From assembly GCF_018446385.1 (NCBI RefSeq), contig NC_055987.1, forward strand, positions 29,084,202 through 29,148,201: a stretch of DNA of 64,000 nt, in the 5' to 3' direction. The notes below the pieces were generated by a model. It ran no database searches and was not told the DNA's origin. It saw nothing but the letters and a program-made list of their open reading frames with translations. This DNA is from Zingiber officinale. Taxonomy: Eukaryota > Streptophyta > Magnoliopsida > Zingiberales > Zingiberaceae. This document shows positions 54,727 through 64,000 of this stretch, one piece after another; within the stretch, counting starts at the first letter, position 1; each line of letters starts with the position of its first letter. The position numbers and the translations under genes are program-made.

Positions 54727-55176
54727 ATTGATAGATCAGATGAGTACGATAGAGGGGGGGGGGGGGTGAATATCGTACTCTTTTAAAACTATTCTTTTGC
54801 TTTTAAATCAAAGTCATGCACAGCGGAAAGTAAAAGAGAGACAGATTATTTACTTCGTTCGGAGCCTAGCTCGACTCCTACTCGAAAGCCCGCGGTCCTT
54901 GACCACACCGATGGGCAAAGCACTAAAATCCTTCTTTCCGAAATCCTCGGAAAGAAGCGAATCGTACAGATACAAAGATGTTTAAGATAGTAACACTCCT
55001 ACTATCTTAAATGAATTTAAGTGCAATACAAAATAAAAGATACCGACAATAGATTTGAAAGTCGAAGCTCGGTCCGCACTATCGGAATGACTTGCAGAGT
55101 TGATGAAGCACGAACAACTTACAGAATAGCACTTGAGTTGATCAGAAAATCTCTATGGCCTCTGACTTCGAGCCTC

Positions 55177-55184
55177 AATTTATA
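55177..55184 (-). promoter_or_regulatory. Possible TATA box of element D 5' LTR
   Basis: AATTTATA on plus (TATAAATT in sense), downstream in sense of the palindromic cluster region. The position is plausible; it is not otherwise tested. Confidence 0.5.
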
Positions 55185-55890
55185 GGTATGATGGATGTTC
55201 GGTCGACCGATCCCTCTGTTCGGTCGACCGAACCAACTTCAACCCCCTCCAGTTGGAATCTGCCGTTCGCTCGAATCTCTGGCATTAATTAGTCTTTAAG
55301 GGTTCGGTCGACCGATCCCCTTGTTCGGTCGACCGAACAGGCTCCTTCCCTGTTCGTCGAGTTTTACCATGTTCTGCATTTACTACGTCATTAATATTGA
55401 TCATTCGGTCGACCGATCCATGGGTTCGGTCGACCGATCAACTTAACTTCCTTTTGCTTCTGATCGTTGCTGACAGAACTGATCTTTGCTGAGTCAACTT
55501 GGTTCGGTCGACCGATCCGGCCAAACTTGCAACACAGTATTAAGCAAAGTATCCCTACAACACAAAGGTTAGCACAGTAATATATAATGCATGAGTATGA
55601 CAGTTAGGACTGTCTTGATCTCAACTTGGAAACCTTCCCAGTTTCTTTAGTTGGATCAGTGACCTTAGGCTGTTCCCTTTAGGAACCCGACCTCACTGTC
55701 GCTCTTCCAGTTGCATACCTCAACTTACCTGCCAAACATGATCCTCTAGACATGTTTGGTCTTTTGTCTGCTCAGTGTCTGATCGCCTGATCCACTAAGA
55801 CTCTTCCTGCAATACCATATTAGCCAACAACAATAATAGTAATATAGAAAACAATGGTAAACCTAAACCTAGATTTACCGAGATCCATTG

Positions 55891-55920
55891 TTCCGGTCGA
55901 CCGCGCGCGGTCGACCGGAA
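55891..55920. repeat. 30-bp perfect palindrome in element D 5' LTR
   Basis: Identical to the palindrome at 33673-33702, unchanged although the LTR bodies differ at many places. Confidence 0.9.
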
Positions 55921-56305
55921 ACCATCCGATCAACCTTGCTTGGAATTCACTCCTCCAAGACTTCTCGTTACCTAAGGTTATCACCCCTTAGGATTTTCTC
56001 CACTTGACTTCACTCACCAAGACTCAGTATTCGGCTACCCAGGGATCAAGTCCTCCAGACCTATCCACGTGTTACCTAGCCTACAACTAGGACTCATTAT
56101 TCGGCTACCCAGGGATCAAGTCCTCCAGACCTATCCACCTGGCTTCCACGATATACCAAGATTTCCCTCCTTGCCTAGCCTCCAACTAGGACTTCCCTTG
56201 CCTAGCCTACAACTAGGACTTGCCTAGATCAAGCTCCATACATACTTAAGCATACTTAAACATATTTGTCTGACATTAAAACCTTGGAGGTCGATTGCAC
56301 CAACA

Positions 56306-56383
56306 CTTTCGAGTCACCGTCAAGCTCACCGTCCAGAATCGGTAGGCCAAAGTCACCGTCGTCCCCTCTGTCGCGACAAGGTG
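56306..56383 (+). pseudogene. RPL12: Captured ribosomal protein L12 exon, second half
   Basis: After the duplicated target ctttc the frame continues RVTVKLTVQNR, a stop (TAG for the expected Gln), then AKVTVVPSVA. This matches the L12 sequence directly following DWKG. The fragment ends at about 56383 where the truncated LTR of element G begins. With the first half it covers roughly 60 of the family's usual ~165 residues. Confidence 0.87.
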
Positions 56384-56922
56384 GGTATAGGTGGGTATAA
56401 TACTTTATAAATAAGAGGCTACGATAGGGGCCGAGAGGAGGAATTCGTTTTGGTCTACCGATGAAATTAAGCTTCCCGTGTTCGCCCCGAACACCCAACT
56501 TAATTTCATCAATAATAATTCATACCACTAAAGAATTATTATTGAACTACCGCACCAATCCCAAATTACATTTTGGGCTCCTTCTTATTATGAGTGTGTT
56601 AGTCTCCCTTTGTTTAAAATGTCGAATGTTCACTAATTAATTGAGTTACTGACAACTCACTTTAATTAATATCTTAGTCCAAGAGTAGTACCACTCAACC
56701 TTATCATCATGTCGGACTAAGTCCACCTGCAGGGTTTAACATGACAATCATTATAAGTTCCTCTTGGGGACATTATCAACCTAGATTAGTAGGACACAGT
56801 TTTCTTCTATAATCAACAACACACTATAAGTAATATCATTTCCCAACTTATCGGGCCTTTCTATAAATTAATTGAACAACTACATTTAACATATAAATGT
56901 AGACATTTTAACCTATGTGATT
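56384..56922 (-). repeat. 3' LTR remnant of element G
   Basis: Aligns to 62950-63830 of the 5' LTR (GGGTATAATACTTTATAAAT through TATGTGATT) with an internal deletion. It abuts the RPL12 fragment at 56383. Confidence 0.9.
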
Positions 56923-58388
56923 ATATAATCTCTAGTCCTTCTTAGGTACTTCAATATATGCTTTACAACAGTACAATGTCTTTGTCCAGGGTTACTTTGA
57001 TATCTGCTAACCATGCCCACGACAAAATAGATATTTAGTCTCGTGCACAGCATTGCATACATTAGGCTTCCCACAGCTGAAGCATAAGGAACTGCCTTCA
57101 TGTCCTCTATCTCCTTTGATATCTTCGGAGACATCTCTTTAGATAAAGCTACTCCATGCCTAAAAGGTAAGAAACCTTTCTTAGAGTTTTGCATACTAAA
57201 ACGAGCAAGGATTGTATCTATATATGAAGCTTGAGATAGACACAACATTCTTTTCTTGCGATCCCTTATGACTTTGATCGCAAGAATGTGTGCACATTCT
57301 CCTAAGTCCTTCATATCGAATTGTTTGGACAACCATACCCTTATGTCCGATAACACCTTTACATTATTGCTAATTAACAAAATGTCATCTACGTATAGTA
57401 CAAGAAATACCATCACGTTTCTGTTACACTTCTTGTATACACAAGACTCATCCGGACACTGAATAAATCCATATGACTGGATTACTTCGTTAAACCGGAT
57501 GTTCCAAGATCTTGAAGCTTGCTTTAGTCCATAAATGGACCGATTGATCTTGCACACTAGATGCTCTTTGCCTTTTTTAATGAACCCCTCTGGTTGCTTC
57601 ATATGGATGTTTTCTTCAAGACTTCCGTTAAGGAAAGCTGTCTTGATATCCATTTGCCAAATCTCATAATCCATATAAGCGGCAATGGATAAGAGTATCC
57701 GGATAGACTTAAGCATAGCTACCGGTGAAAAAGTCTCCTCATAATCGATTCCCTCTTTCTGAGTATACCCTTTCGCAATAAGCCTTGCTTTGAAGGTTTT
57801 TACCTTCCCGTCTGTCCCTCTTTTCCTTTTGTAGATCCACTTGCATCCAACGGCTTTTACACCATTTGATGGTTCTACAAGCTCCCAGACCTTATTAGAA
57901 TACATAGATTCTATTTCAGAATTCATCGTCTTTTGCCAAGATACTGCATCTTTATCTTGGAGTGCTTCGTCATATGTCCGGGCATCAGGTTCATGTTTAC
58001 CCGGGATCAAGTCCGAAGACTCTCCCCAAAACATGAATCTTTCAGGTTGCTTTACAACCCTCCCACTACGACGAGGCACTGCCTGTAACTGTGCATCATT
58101 TGTGACACGTGTTGCAGTTTCTTGTGGTACTTCATCTTGTACTATTGGTACTAAAGTAGATGCGTCCTCTCTAAGTTCTTCTAGAATAATTTCACTTATG
58201 GGCTTGTAGTTCATTACATAATCTTCTTCTAGAAATCGAACATTGGTGCTAACAATGATCTTCTGATTTTTAGGATTATGAAACAAACCACCTTTCGTTC
58301 CCTTAGCATAACCCACAAACAGACAAACTTCTGTACATGATTCCAACTTGTTAGTATCTCCCTTCAGCACATTTTCTGGACTCTCCAT
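56913..58388 (-). pseudogene. Reverse transcriptase region of element G pol, 491-codon open frame
   Basis: The longest ORF in the window. It begins after the integrase (VLKGDTNKLE, KKGLFHNPKNQKIIVSTN-like linker), then the RT fingers (NKVWELVEPSNGVKAVGCKW), FKARLIAKGYTQKEGIDYEE, QMDIKTAFLNGSLEENIHMK, SIYGLKQASRSWNIRF, and the intact active site YVDD in LYVDDILLI (about 57386-57397). RT C-terminal parts (DMKDLGECAHIL, YASAVGSLMYAM) follow. It ends at HILKYLRRTRDY, where a deletion joins it to the LTR remnant. RT copies element RNA into DNA in the particle. RNase H is lost, so the enzyme is incomplete although its polymerase core is open. Confidence 0.93.
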
Positions 58389-59345
58389 ATCCGGATATGA
58401 CTCAGACTAGGCTTACGCCCATTCCATAATTCCATGGGAGTAGAAGGAACTATTTTAGAAGGTACCATATTCAGAATGCACACTGCTGTTTCCAAAGCAT
58501 ATCCTCAAAATGAATTTGGTAATTCTGAATAACTCATCATCGATCTAACCATTTCCATAAGAGTCATATTTCTTCTTTCTGCCACACCATTCTGTTGGGG
58601 TGTACTAGGTGCAGACAATTAGGATTGGATCTCGGCTTCTGATAAGTAATTCCTAAATTCTCTAAAGAGGTATTCGCCACCACTGTCAGACCGTAGTGTC
58701 TTGATACTTTTACCAAGACGTTTCTCCACATCATCCCTATATTCTTTGAACTTATCAAAGCATTCAGACTTGCGGCGCATCAAGTAAATGTATCCATATC
58801 TTGAATAATCGTCTATGAAAGAGACAAAATATTCATAACCACCTCTTGCCTGGATAGACATAGGACCACATAAATCAGAATGAACCAGTTCTAACACATC
58901 TTTGGCTCTATACCCCTTGACCTTAAAAGGTCTCTTGGTCATTTTACCTTCCAAGCAGGGTTCACATGTTGGAAAATTTTCCAACACTAATGAACCCAAG
59001 AGTCCATCGGCTATAAGCTTTTGAATCCTACTTAAGTTAATATGACTAAGCCTTAGATGCCAAAGATATGTTTGGTTCATCTCCGAAGGTTCCTTTCTCT
59101 TATTGGAATTAAGAGATAAGTAGACGTCTTAAAACTGGGTACATAAAGATAATTTCTTAAAACTAAACTTCTATTCTTATCAAAATATAAGTAGACATCT
59201 CCCACTGCAACAGCCGCCACCTTAGTAGCATTGCCCATGTAGACTGTTATTTCTCCTTTAAATAGTCGTCGGGTTTCCTAGAACCCCTGTAAAGAGTTGC
59301 AGACATGATCAGTGGCTCCCATATCTACACACTAGGTGCTGGTAG
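58389..59345 (-). pseudogene. Protease and integrase region of element G pol
   Basis: The protease site reads CVDMGATDHVCN (about 59300-59332), with Met in place of the usual Thr/Ser after Asp, and a TAG replaces the Trp just before it. The 59080-58619 frame is clean: WHLRLSHINLSRIQK and CEPCLEGKM give the HHCC finger, and HSDLCGP, DDYSRY and SDSGGEY give the catalytic D, D, E. A stop at 58619 and a shift follow before the QQNGVAERRN-like stretch, which has further stops (one at 58504). A deletion of about 150 bp seems to have removed the segment between the protease region and SEMNQTYLWH (near 59110). Confidence 0.88.
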
Positions 59346-60198
59346 ATAACACCATTAAACATGTTTCAACTACTAGAGAATGAGATATACCTTTATTGAT
59401 CTCTTTCCTACGAGGACAACCCGCCTTCCAATGTCGTGACTGCTTGCAGATGAAGCACTTGCCCTTCGGCTTATTCATTCCAGCTTTTGGTCTTGTACCT
59501 AGAGGTTTATTCACCTTCTTTGCTGAAACAGTCTGTTTCTTCTTCTTCTTGCCTTTCCACTTAGAAGTAGAACCATTTTTAGCATAGTAAATTTGAGAAC
59601 TGTGATGAAATATACCTTCTGCTGCCTGTAGTTCTGTCAGAAGTTCCGCCAACGTATACTCCCTTTTGTTTATGTTATAGTTCAGGCGAAACTGCTCAAA
59701 ACTTCTGGGTAGTGTTTGAAGAATAATATCGACCTGGGTTTCCCCATCGATTTCACCTCCAAGGATCTGTATTCCGTTCAGATAAGCCATTATCTTGAGG
59801 ATATGATCCCTTACGGGTGCCCCCTCTGACATGGTGGCTGTCATTAATTTTCTCATTGCCTCTTGCCTAGCAGTTCGACTCTGGTGTCCGAAGAGTTCTT
59901 TGAGATTGTTTATTATATCATAAGCCGTTGGTAAGTCCTAATGTTGATGTTGCAATACATTTGACATCGAATCCAAAATGTAACACTGCGCCATCTCATC
60001 TGCCTTTACCCATTTCTTATGATACTCAATCTCCTCTTCACTAGAATCACTATTAGGTGCATCAGGGAAGACCTCTGTCAGTACAAACTTATAGCTTTCA
60101 GTAGTTAGGACAATATCCAGGTTTCTTTTCCAATCTATGTAGTTTGGACCAGTAAGTTTGTTCTCTTTTAGTATAGTGGCCAGTGGGTTGAAAGTCAT
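59346..60198 (-). pseudogene. gag of element G
   Basis: I start it at the ATG of MTFNPL (60198), equivalent to A and F, rather than at the upstream ATG (60261) that lies in the leader. The frame is open through NVLQHQH to a stop at 59938, then open again from RQEAMRKLMTATMSEGAPVR onward. The knuckle is CFICKQSRHWKAGC: the CX2CX4HX4C spacing is kept but the usual Gly before His is Arg. The Lys-rich stretch KWKGKKKKKQ precedes it. A single stop separates it from a nearly complete gag. Confidence 0.9.
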
Positions 60199-61265
60199 CC
60201 TAAGAATCACAAAATAAACTTTGGTCAAGACTCTAAATTTAAAATAATATTGATTCCTCAAACAATACTATTTAAATTTACCAACACCTCTAAACACCGG
60301 GAATATTGCATGCCACATTAGTGTGGATGTATACAAATTCAACATTTGTAAGAGGAGGTTTTACCCATTAATTTTATTATCTTGTCATCCTAACTTTATG
60401 ACAAATAAAATTAATAGTTGGTATCCCTTTGGTCACACAAATAATAGCAGTGACTCCGTTGGGGAGGATACTATTAAATGTGTCTAAGTGTATACCATTA
60501 CTTGATACTAAGTCCATTAAATAGAATTGTGTCCTTTCAGTTGGAGAAAATCACACACACTCTAAATAATTCCCTATAATCATCTATAAAGGAAGTTTGA
60601 TCTAGTGATCCACAAACAAACTCATCCGTTGTGGAGGGAGGCACTCAGAGCCAACACGCAAGCTTGTTGCATCACTTACAAACCAGTAATGGAGACTATG
60701 GAATTAATATACTTAGTCCCTCTCTCACTTAGTTATTTAATATGAGGAATTTTAACCTAACAAATATACATCACACACATAACAGTAAATAAAAGCAATA
60801 AATATAGAAATTAATTTTCCAACTATTATGGTCTTTCCATCACTGTCCTTCGCGTGCTGCCTGCCCTAGGGTTCATGTCATCGGGTCCATCGAGCTTCAT
60901 TTTCCGTTGCGCCTCTGGTTTTCAAATAGCACCACGTCTCGCAAGGATACGATCCACGACAAAAATAAAAATTTTACATATATCGATCCTATATTCTACA
61001 AGAGAATGTACATCATGTCTAGATCGAACATAAATGTAAAATCCTAGGGCTAATAAAGCTCCTGCTGTAATAGTTAAATACAATTATGCATACAGAATAA
61101 TATGCCCTTGACATGTCCAAGGGTCCAATCACACACAATAACCATAAGCCATAATAGTTGGAGCCTGCAACCATAGAGTTAACATATCCTACTATTATCT
61201 TGCCTAAATTATGTATGACATGTGCATAATTAAACTGAAAACCAAACACACAGAGGCAAACCCTA
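60199..61265 (-). other. Leader (5' UTR) of element G
   Basis: Non-coding region between PBS and gag. It keeps three hairpins seen in A and F: 61105-61123 (CCCTTG/CAAGGG around the ACATGT region), 60369-60417 (long bulged stem) and TACAAAT/ATTTGTA at about 60334-60352. No ORF of note. Confidence 0.75.
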
Positions 61266-61277
61266 GCTCTGACACCA
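61266..61277 (-). other. Primer binding site of element G
   Basis: In sense TGGTGTCAGAGC, one change from the canonical initiator-Met tRNA match, two bases from the LTR. Confidence 0.9.
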
Positions 61278-61279
61278 AT

Positions 61280-63883
61280 TGTTGGTTAGTCCATGGAAGA
61301 TCGTATCGGTTCCACTGTACAAAAATTTTGTACAAGTGTCAAACCTATCCTAATAACCTATTGTGTTATTTAGAAATTAAATTCGGAATCACAAACGGAA
61401 TTTAACATTATTGATTCCAAATTTAACTTATCTGTTCTTAATGGTTTATACTTAGATCGCAAATGATGCTTAACATTATTGATCCAAATCCACCTATGTT
61501 ATAAATTCAATTAAATATTAATTTCAGAAATCAGCTTCCAAGTTAAATATGGTGAGACACTAGGCCTTCTTGGATATGAGAACAACCACCACTTCCTAGA
61601 AAAAGCCTTTCAATGAAATATAATATTTAACCCTAGGTTTAACCAAAAGGAACAATCGAATCACAAATTCGAAAAACAAAAAAAACACAAACTCGAATCA
61701 CAAATTCGAAACCTAGAATTATATGCCTCTTGTGTTTGGAATTCATACAAAGAAAAACTAGTATGATGCGGAAAACAATTACTAGTTATACCTTTCTTTG
61801 TATGCAATGACCTCTTGATCTTTTACCGTAATCCTCTTCTTATCTCGGACGTTGTGTGGGCAACGATCTACCGAGATGAGAACTACCCAAACCCTTCTTC
61901 TTCCTCCTTGCAAGTTTCGGCCAAGCTCCTCTCCTTGAGATGAAGAATTTCGGCCACACCACCAAGCTCCAAGGGATTCTAGAAACAAAGTTTCCTTTCT
62001 CTCCTTCTCCTCAAAGCAAGATCCAGCCACCACCACAAAGCTCCAAGGGATGATGTTGCCGACCACCAAAGAAGAAGAGAAGAGGAGAAGAACAAGGACT
62101 AGGGCCGACCACCACAAAGGAAGAGAGGGAGGAAAATAGAATAGAGTTCTCTCTCATGAAGGCACCCCTACCCCCTCTTTTATATTCCTTAGTCTTGACA
62201 AATAAGGAAAAATTAAATAAAATCTTCCTTATTTTCTTTACCATGAAAAGGAAATTTTAATTGATTAAAAACAATTTCCTTTTCTTAAATATCATGGCCG
62301 ACCACCTCATTTCTCCAAGCAAGGAAAGTTTTAACACAAAATTAAAACTTCCTAATTTGTTTCCGAAAATTTTAAAATAAAAATTTCTATAATAATTTTT
62401 CCCTTCATGGTTGGTTATAAAAGGAATTTTATAAATTAAAATCTCTCTATTAAAACATGTGGATGATTTCCAAAAAGGAAAGTTATCTCTTAAAATTAAA
62501 ATCTTTCTCTCAATCTACAAATAAAGAAAAATATCAAATCTTTTCTTAATCTTTTATAGAAACTTATAAAAGGAAAGATTTATAATTTTAAAACTCTCTT
62601 TTAAATCATGAATATGGTTACAAAAAAAGGAAAGTTTTCTCAAAAATTAAAATATTCCTTTTAATCTACAAATATGGATAGATATCAAATCTTTTTTTAA
62701 TTTTTTTGTAGAAAGCTATAAAAGGAAATACTTATAATTTTAAACTCTTTTTTAAAACCATGGAATCCACATAAGAAAAATTTAAAAAAATTAAAATCCA
62801 TTTAATTTGATGTGGACGGCCACACCAAGCTTGGGTTCAAGCTAGGACCGGCCACACAACTTGGCTTATCCTATTTGCTTGGCCGACCCAAGCTTTGGTT
62901 CCTAGCTTGCTTGGTCGGCCACCTTAGGATGGGTATAAAGGTGAGTATAAGTGGGTATAATACTTTATAAATAAGAGGCTACGATAGGGATCAAGAGGAG
63001 GAATTGGTTTTGGTCTCCTGATGAAATTAAACTTCCTGTGTTCGCCCCGAACACCCAACTTAATTTCATCAATAATAATTTATACCACTAAAGAATTATT
63101 ATTGAACTACCGCACCAATCCCAAATTACATTTTGGGCTCCTTCTTATTATGAGTGTGTTAGTCTCCCTATATTTAAGATGTCGAATGCCCACTAATTAA
63201 TTGAGTTACTGAAAACTCACTTTAATTAATATTTTAGTCAAAGAGTAGTACCACTCAACCTTATCGTCATGTCGGACTAAGTCCAACTGCAGGGTTTAAT
63301 ATGACAATCCTTATGAGCTCCTCTTGGGGACATTATCAACCTAGATTACTAGGACACAGTTTCCTTCTATAATCAACAACACACACTATAAGTAATATCA
63401 TTTCCCAACTTATCGAGCCTTTTGATTTATCGAGCTAAATCTCACCCTTTGATAAATTAAAAAAATAAATAATAAATATATGTGCTTGTTATTATATTAG
63501 GATTAAGAGCACACACTTCCATAATAACTAATGTCTTGTTCTTTTATTAAGTCAGTATAAAAAGAATTTACCTTAAATGGTCCTGCTCAATACACTTAGA
63601 GTGTACTAGTGTAATTTATTAGTCAAGATAAACCAATACCTAATTACATTACGACTATTCTAATGGTTTGTTCCTTTCCATCTCAGTCGTGAGCTACTGT
63701 TTATAATTTATAAAGAACCGATAACACAACCTTCTGTGTGTGACACCACACACCATGTTATCTACAATATAAATTAATTGAACAACTACATTTAACATAT
63801 AAATGTAGACATTTTAACCAATGTGATTCTTTATTTCAAAATAAATGTTTACAAAAGGTAGGTTTTTAGTATACACTCTAACA
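61280..63883 (-). repeat. 5' LTR of element G
   Basis: 2604 bp, TGTTGG to CTAACA on plus. It shares many blocks with A's and F's LTRs, including the TATA region. TATA box (TATAAAAG in sense) at 62177-62184. Confidence 0.95.
62177..62184 (-). promoter_or_regulatory. TATA box of element G 5' LTR
   Basis: Plus CTTTTATA in the context CCTCTTTTATATTCC; same place as in the A and F LTRs. Confidence 0.65.
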
Positions 63884-64000
63884 TCTCTGACTGCTCTCCC
63901 CCCTTGTAGAAGGGTTAAAGACCCTTTTATAAGCTAGGGCACGGGCGCCACAAGACCCGTGCCACGACCGTACGAGATCTGCACGTCCAGCTCCTCCCTC
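63884..64000. other. Right edge flank, unassigned
   Basis: GC-richer sequence with two short inverted repeats, AAGGGT/ACCCTT (63910-63926) and GGCACGGG/CCCGTGCC (63938-63963). Too short to assign; it could be CACTA-2 interior or unrelated flank into which G inserted. Confidence 0.3.

Larger units (their letters stand above)
32515..56305 (-). mobile_element. Element D: gag-only Sirevirus-like LTR retrotransposon, interrupted by element E
   Basis: A minus-strand element with 5' LTR 54729-56305, PBS 54715-54726, gag 53754-54557, coiled-coil tail, AT-rich spacers, PPT 34114-34130 and 3' LTR 32515-34113. TSD ctttc is exact at 32510-32514 and 56306-56310. Net internal sequence after removing E is about 4.2 kb and contains no protease, integrase, RT or RNase H. 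It keeps every cis signal, so it fits a non-autonomous element mobilised by a relative. Loss of pol by later deletion is the alternative. Confidence 0.93.
54729..56305 (-). repeat. 5' LTR of element D
   Basis: 1577 bp, near-identical to 32515-34113. It has an extra GGTCGACCGATCC unit at 55410-55425 and lacks about 30 bp of the CACGACATACC stretch present in the 3' LTR at 33858. A minus-strand TATA box lies at 55177-55184. Confidence 0.95.
56384..63883 (-). mobile_element. Element G: Copia retrotransposon, 3' end truncated
   Basis: A minus-strand relative of A and F. Its 5' LTR is 61280-63883, followed by the PBS, a 1-kb leader, gag and pol through RT. The 3' end is damaged. RNase H, the PPT and the LTR start are deleted (junction about 56921). 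The remaining 3' LTR piece (56384-56922) lacks about 360 bp internally (junction about 56862) and everything beyond 56384. The 5' flank has tctct at 63884-63888; no second TSD copy is visible. Confidence 0.93.

Noticed and set aside
32410..56383. RPL12 as a functional host gene
   Set aside because: Only about 60 codons, a frameshift, an in-frame stop, no start or downstream exons, and a 24-kb insertion.

Overview
The window is repeat-dense plant nuclear DNA with no intact host gene that I can support. A flowering plant is indicated by Ty1-copia elements with initiator-Met tRNA primer sites, a Gypsy-type solo LTR starting (minus strand) TGTCACGCCCC, CACTA transposons, and captured fragments of plant serine carboxypeptidase-like, LRR receptor kinase, Deg protease and ribosomal protein L12 genes. 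A monocot is my guess only. Almost every base can be placed in a stack of nested insertions, and most boundaries are fixed by exact target-site duplications (TSDs).

Left nest (about 1-31 kb): an unassigned edge and a decayed Ulp1-protease-like transposon gene (1160-3017) are followed by an array of ~660-690 bp tandem repeats. The array is split by an LTR-like block (H), which is split by a Copia element (A, 6735-29734, TSD ctatg). A's 3' LTR is split by a minus-strand Sirevirus-like Copia element (B, 14634-27694, TSD atata), and B's RNase H region is split by a solo LTR (C, 17338-20441, TSD ttttg).

Right nest (31.9-56.4 kb): one end of a CACTA transposon (31905) carries an RPL12 exon fragment. 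That exon is cut by a minus-strand, gag-only Sirevirus-like element (D, 32515-56305, TSD ctttc). D is cut by a second gag-only element (E, plus strand, 34974-51417, TSD aatat). E's 3' LTR is cut by a truncated Copia element (F, 39243-50335), and F's LTR holds a complete CACTA element (41307-47564, TSD ggt) packed with pieces of at least three host genes. A further minus-strand Copia element (G, 56384-63883) of the same broad lineage as A and F follows; its RT open reading frame of 491 codons is the longest in the window.

The coding parts are gag and pol remnants. A and B are complete in layout but disabled by stops and frameshifts. D and E have gag, LTRs, PBS and polypurine tract but no pol, so they would need enzymes from another element. 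Beyond genes, I see conserved RNA-like structures: a hairpin with a C-rich loop at the LTR end of B, D and E whose stems change but still pair; a leader hairpin in A, F and G with a self-complementary ACATGT loop region; large palindromes in the D and E LTRs; and short-unit tandem arrays in the LTRs of B and E.
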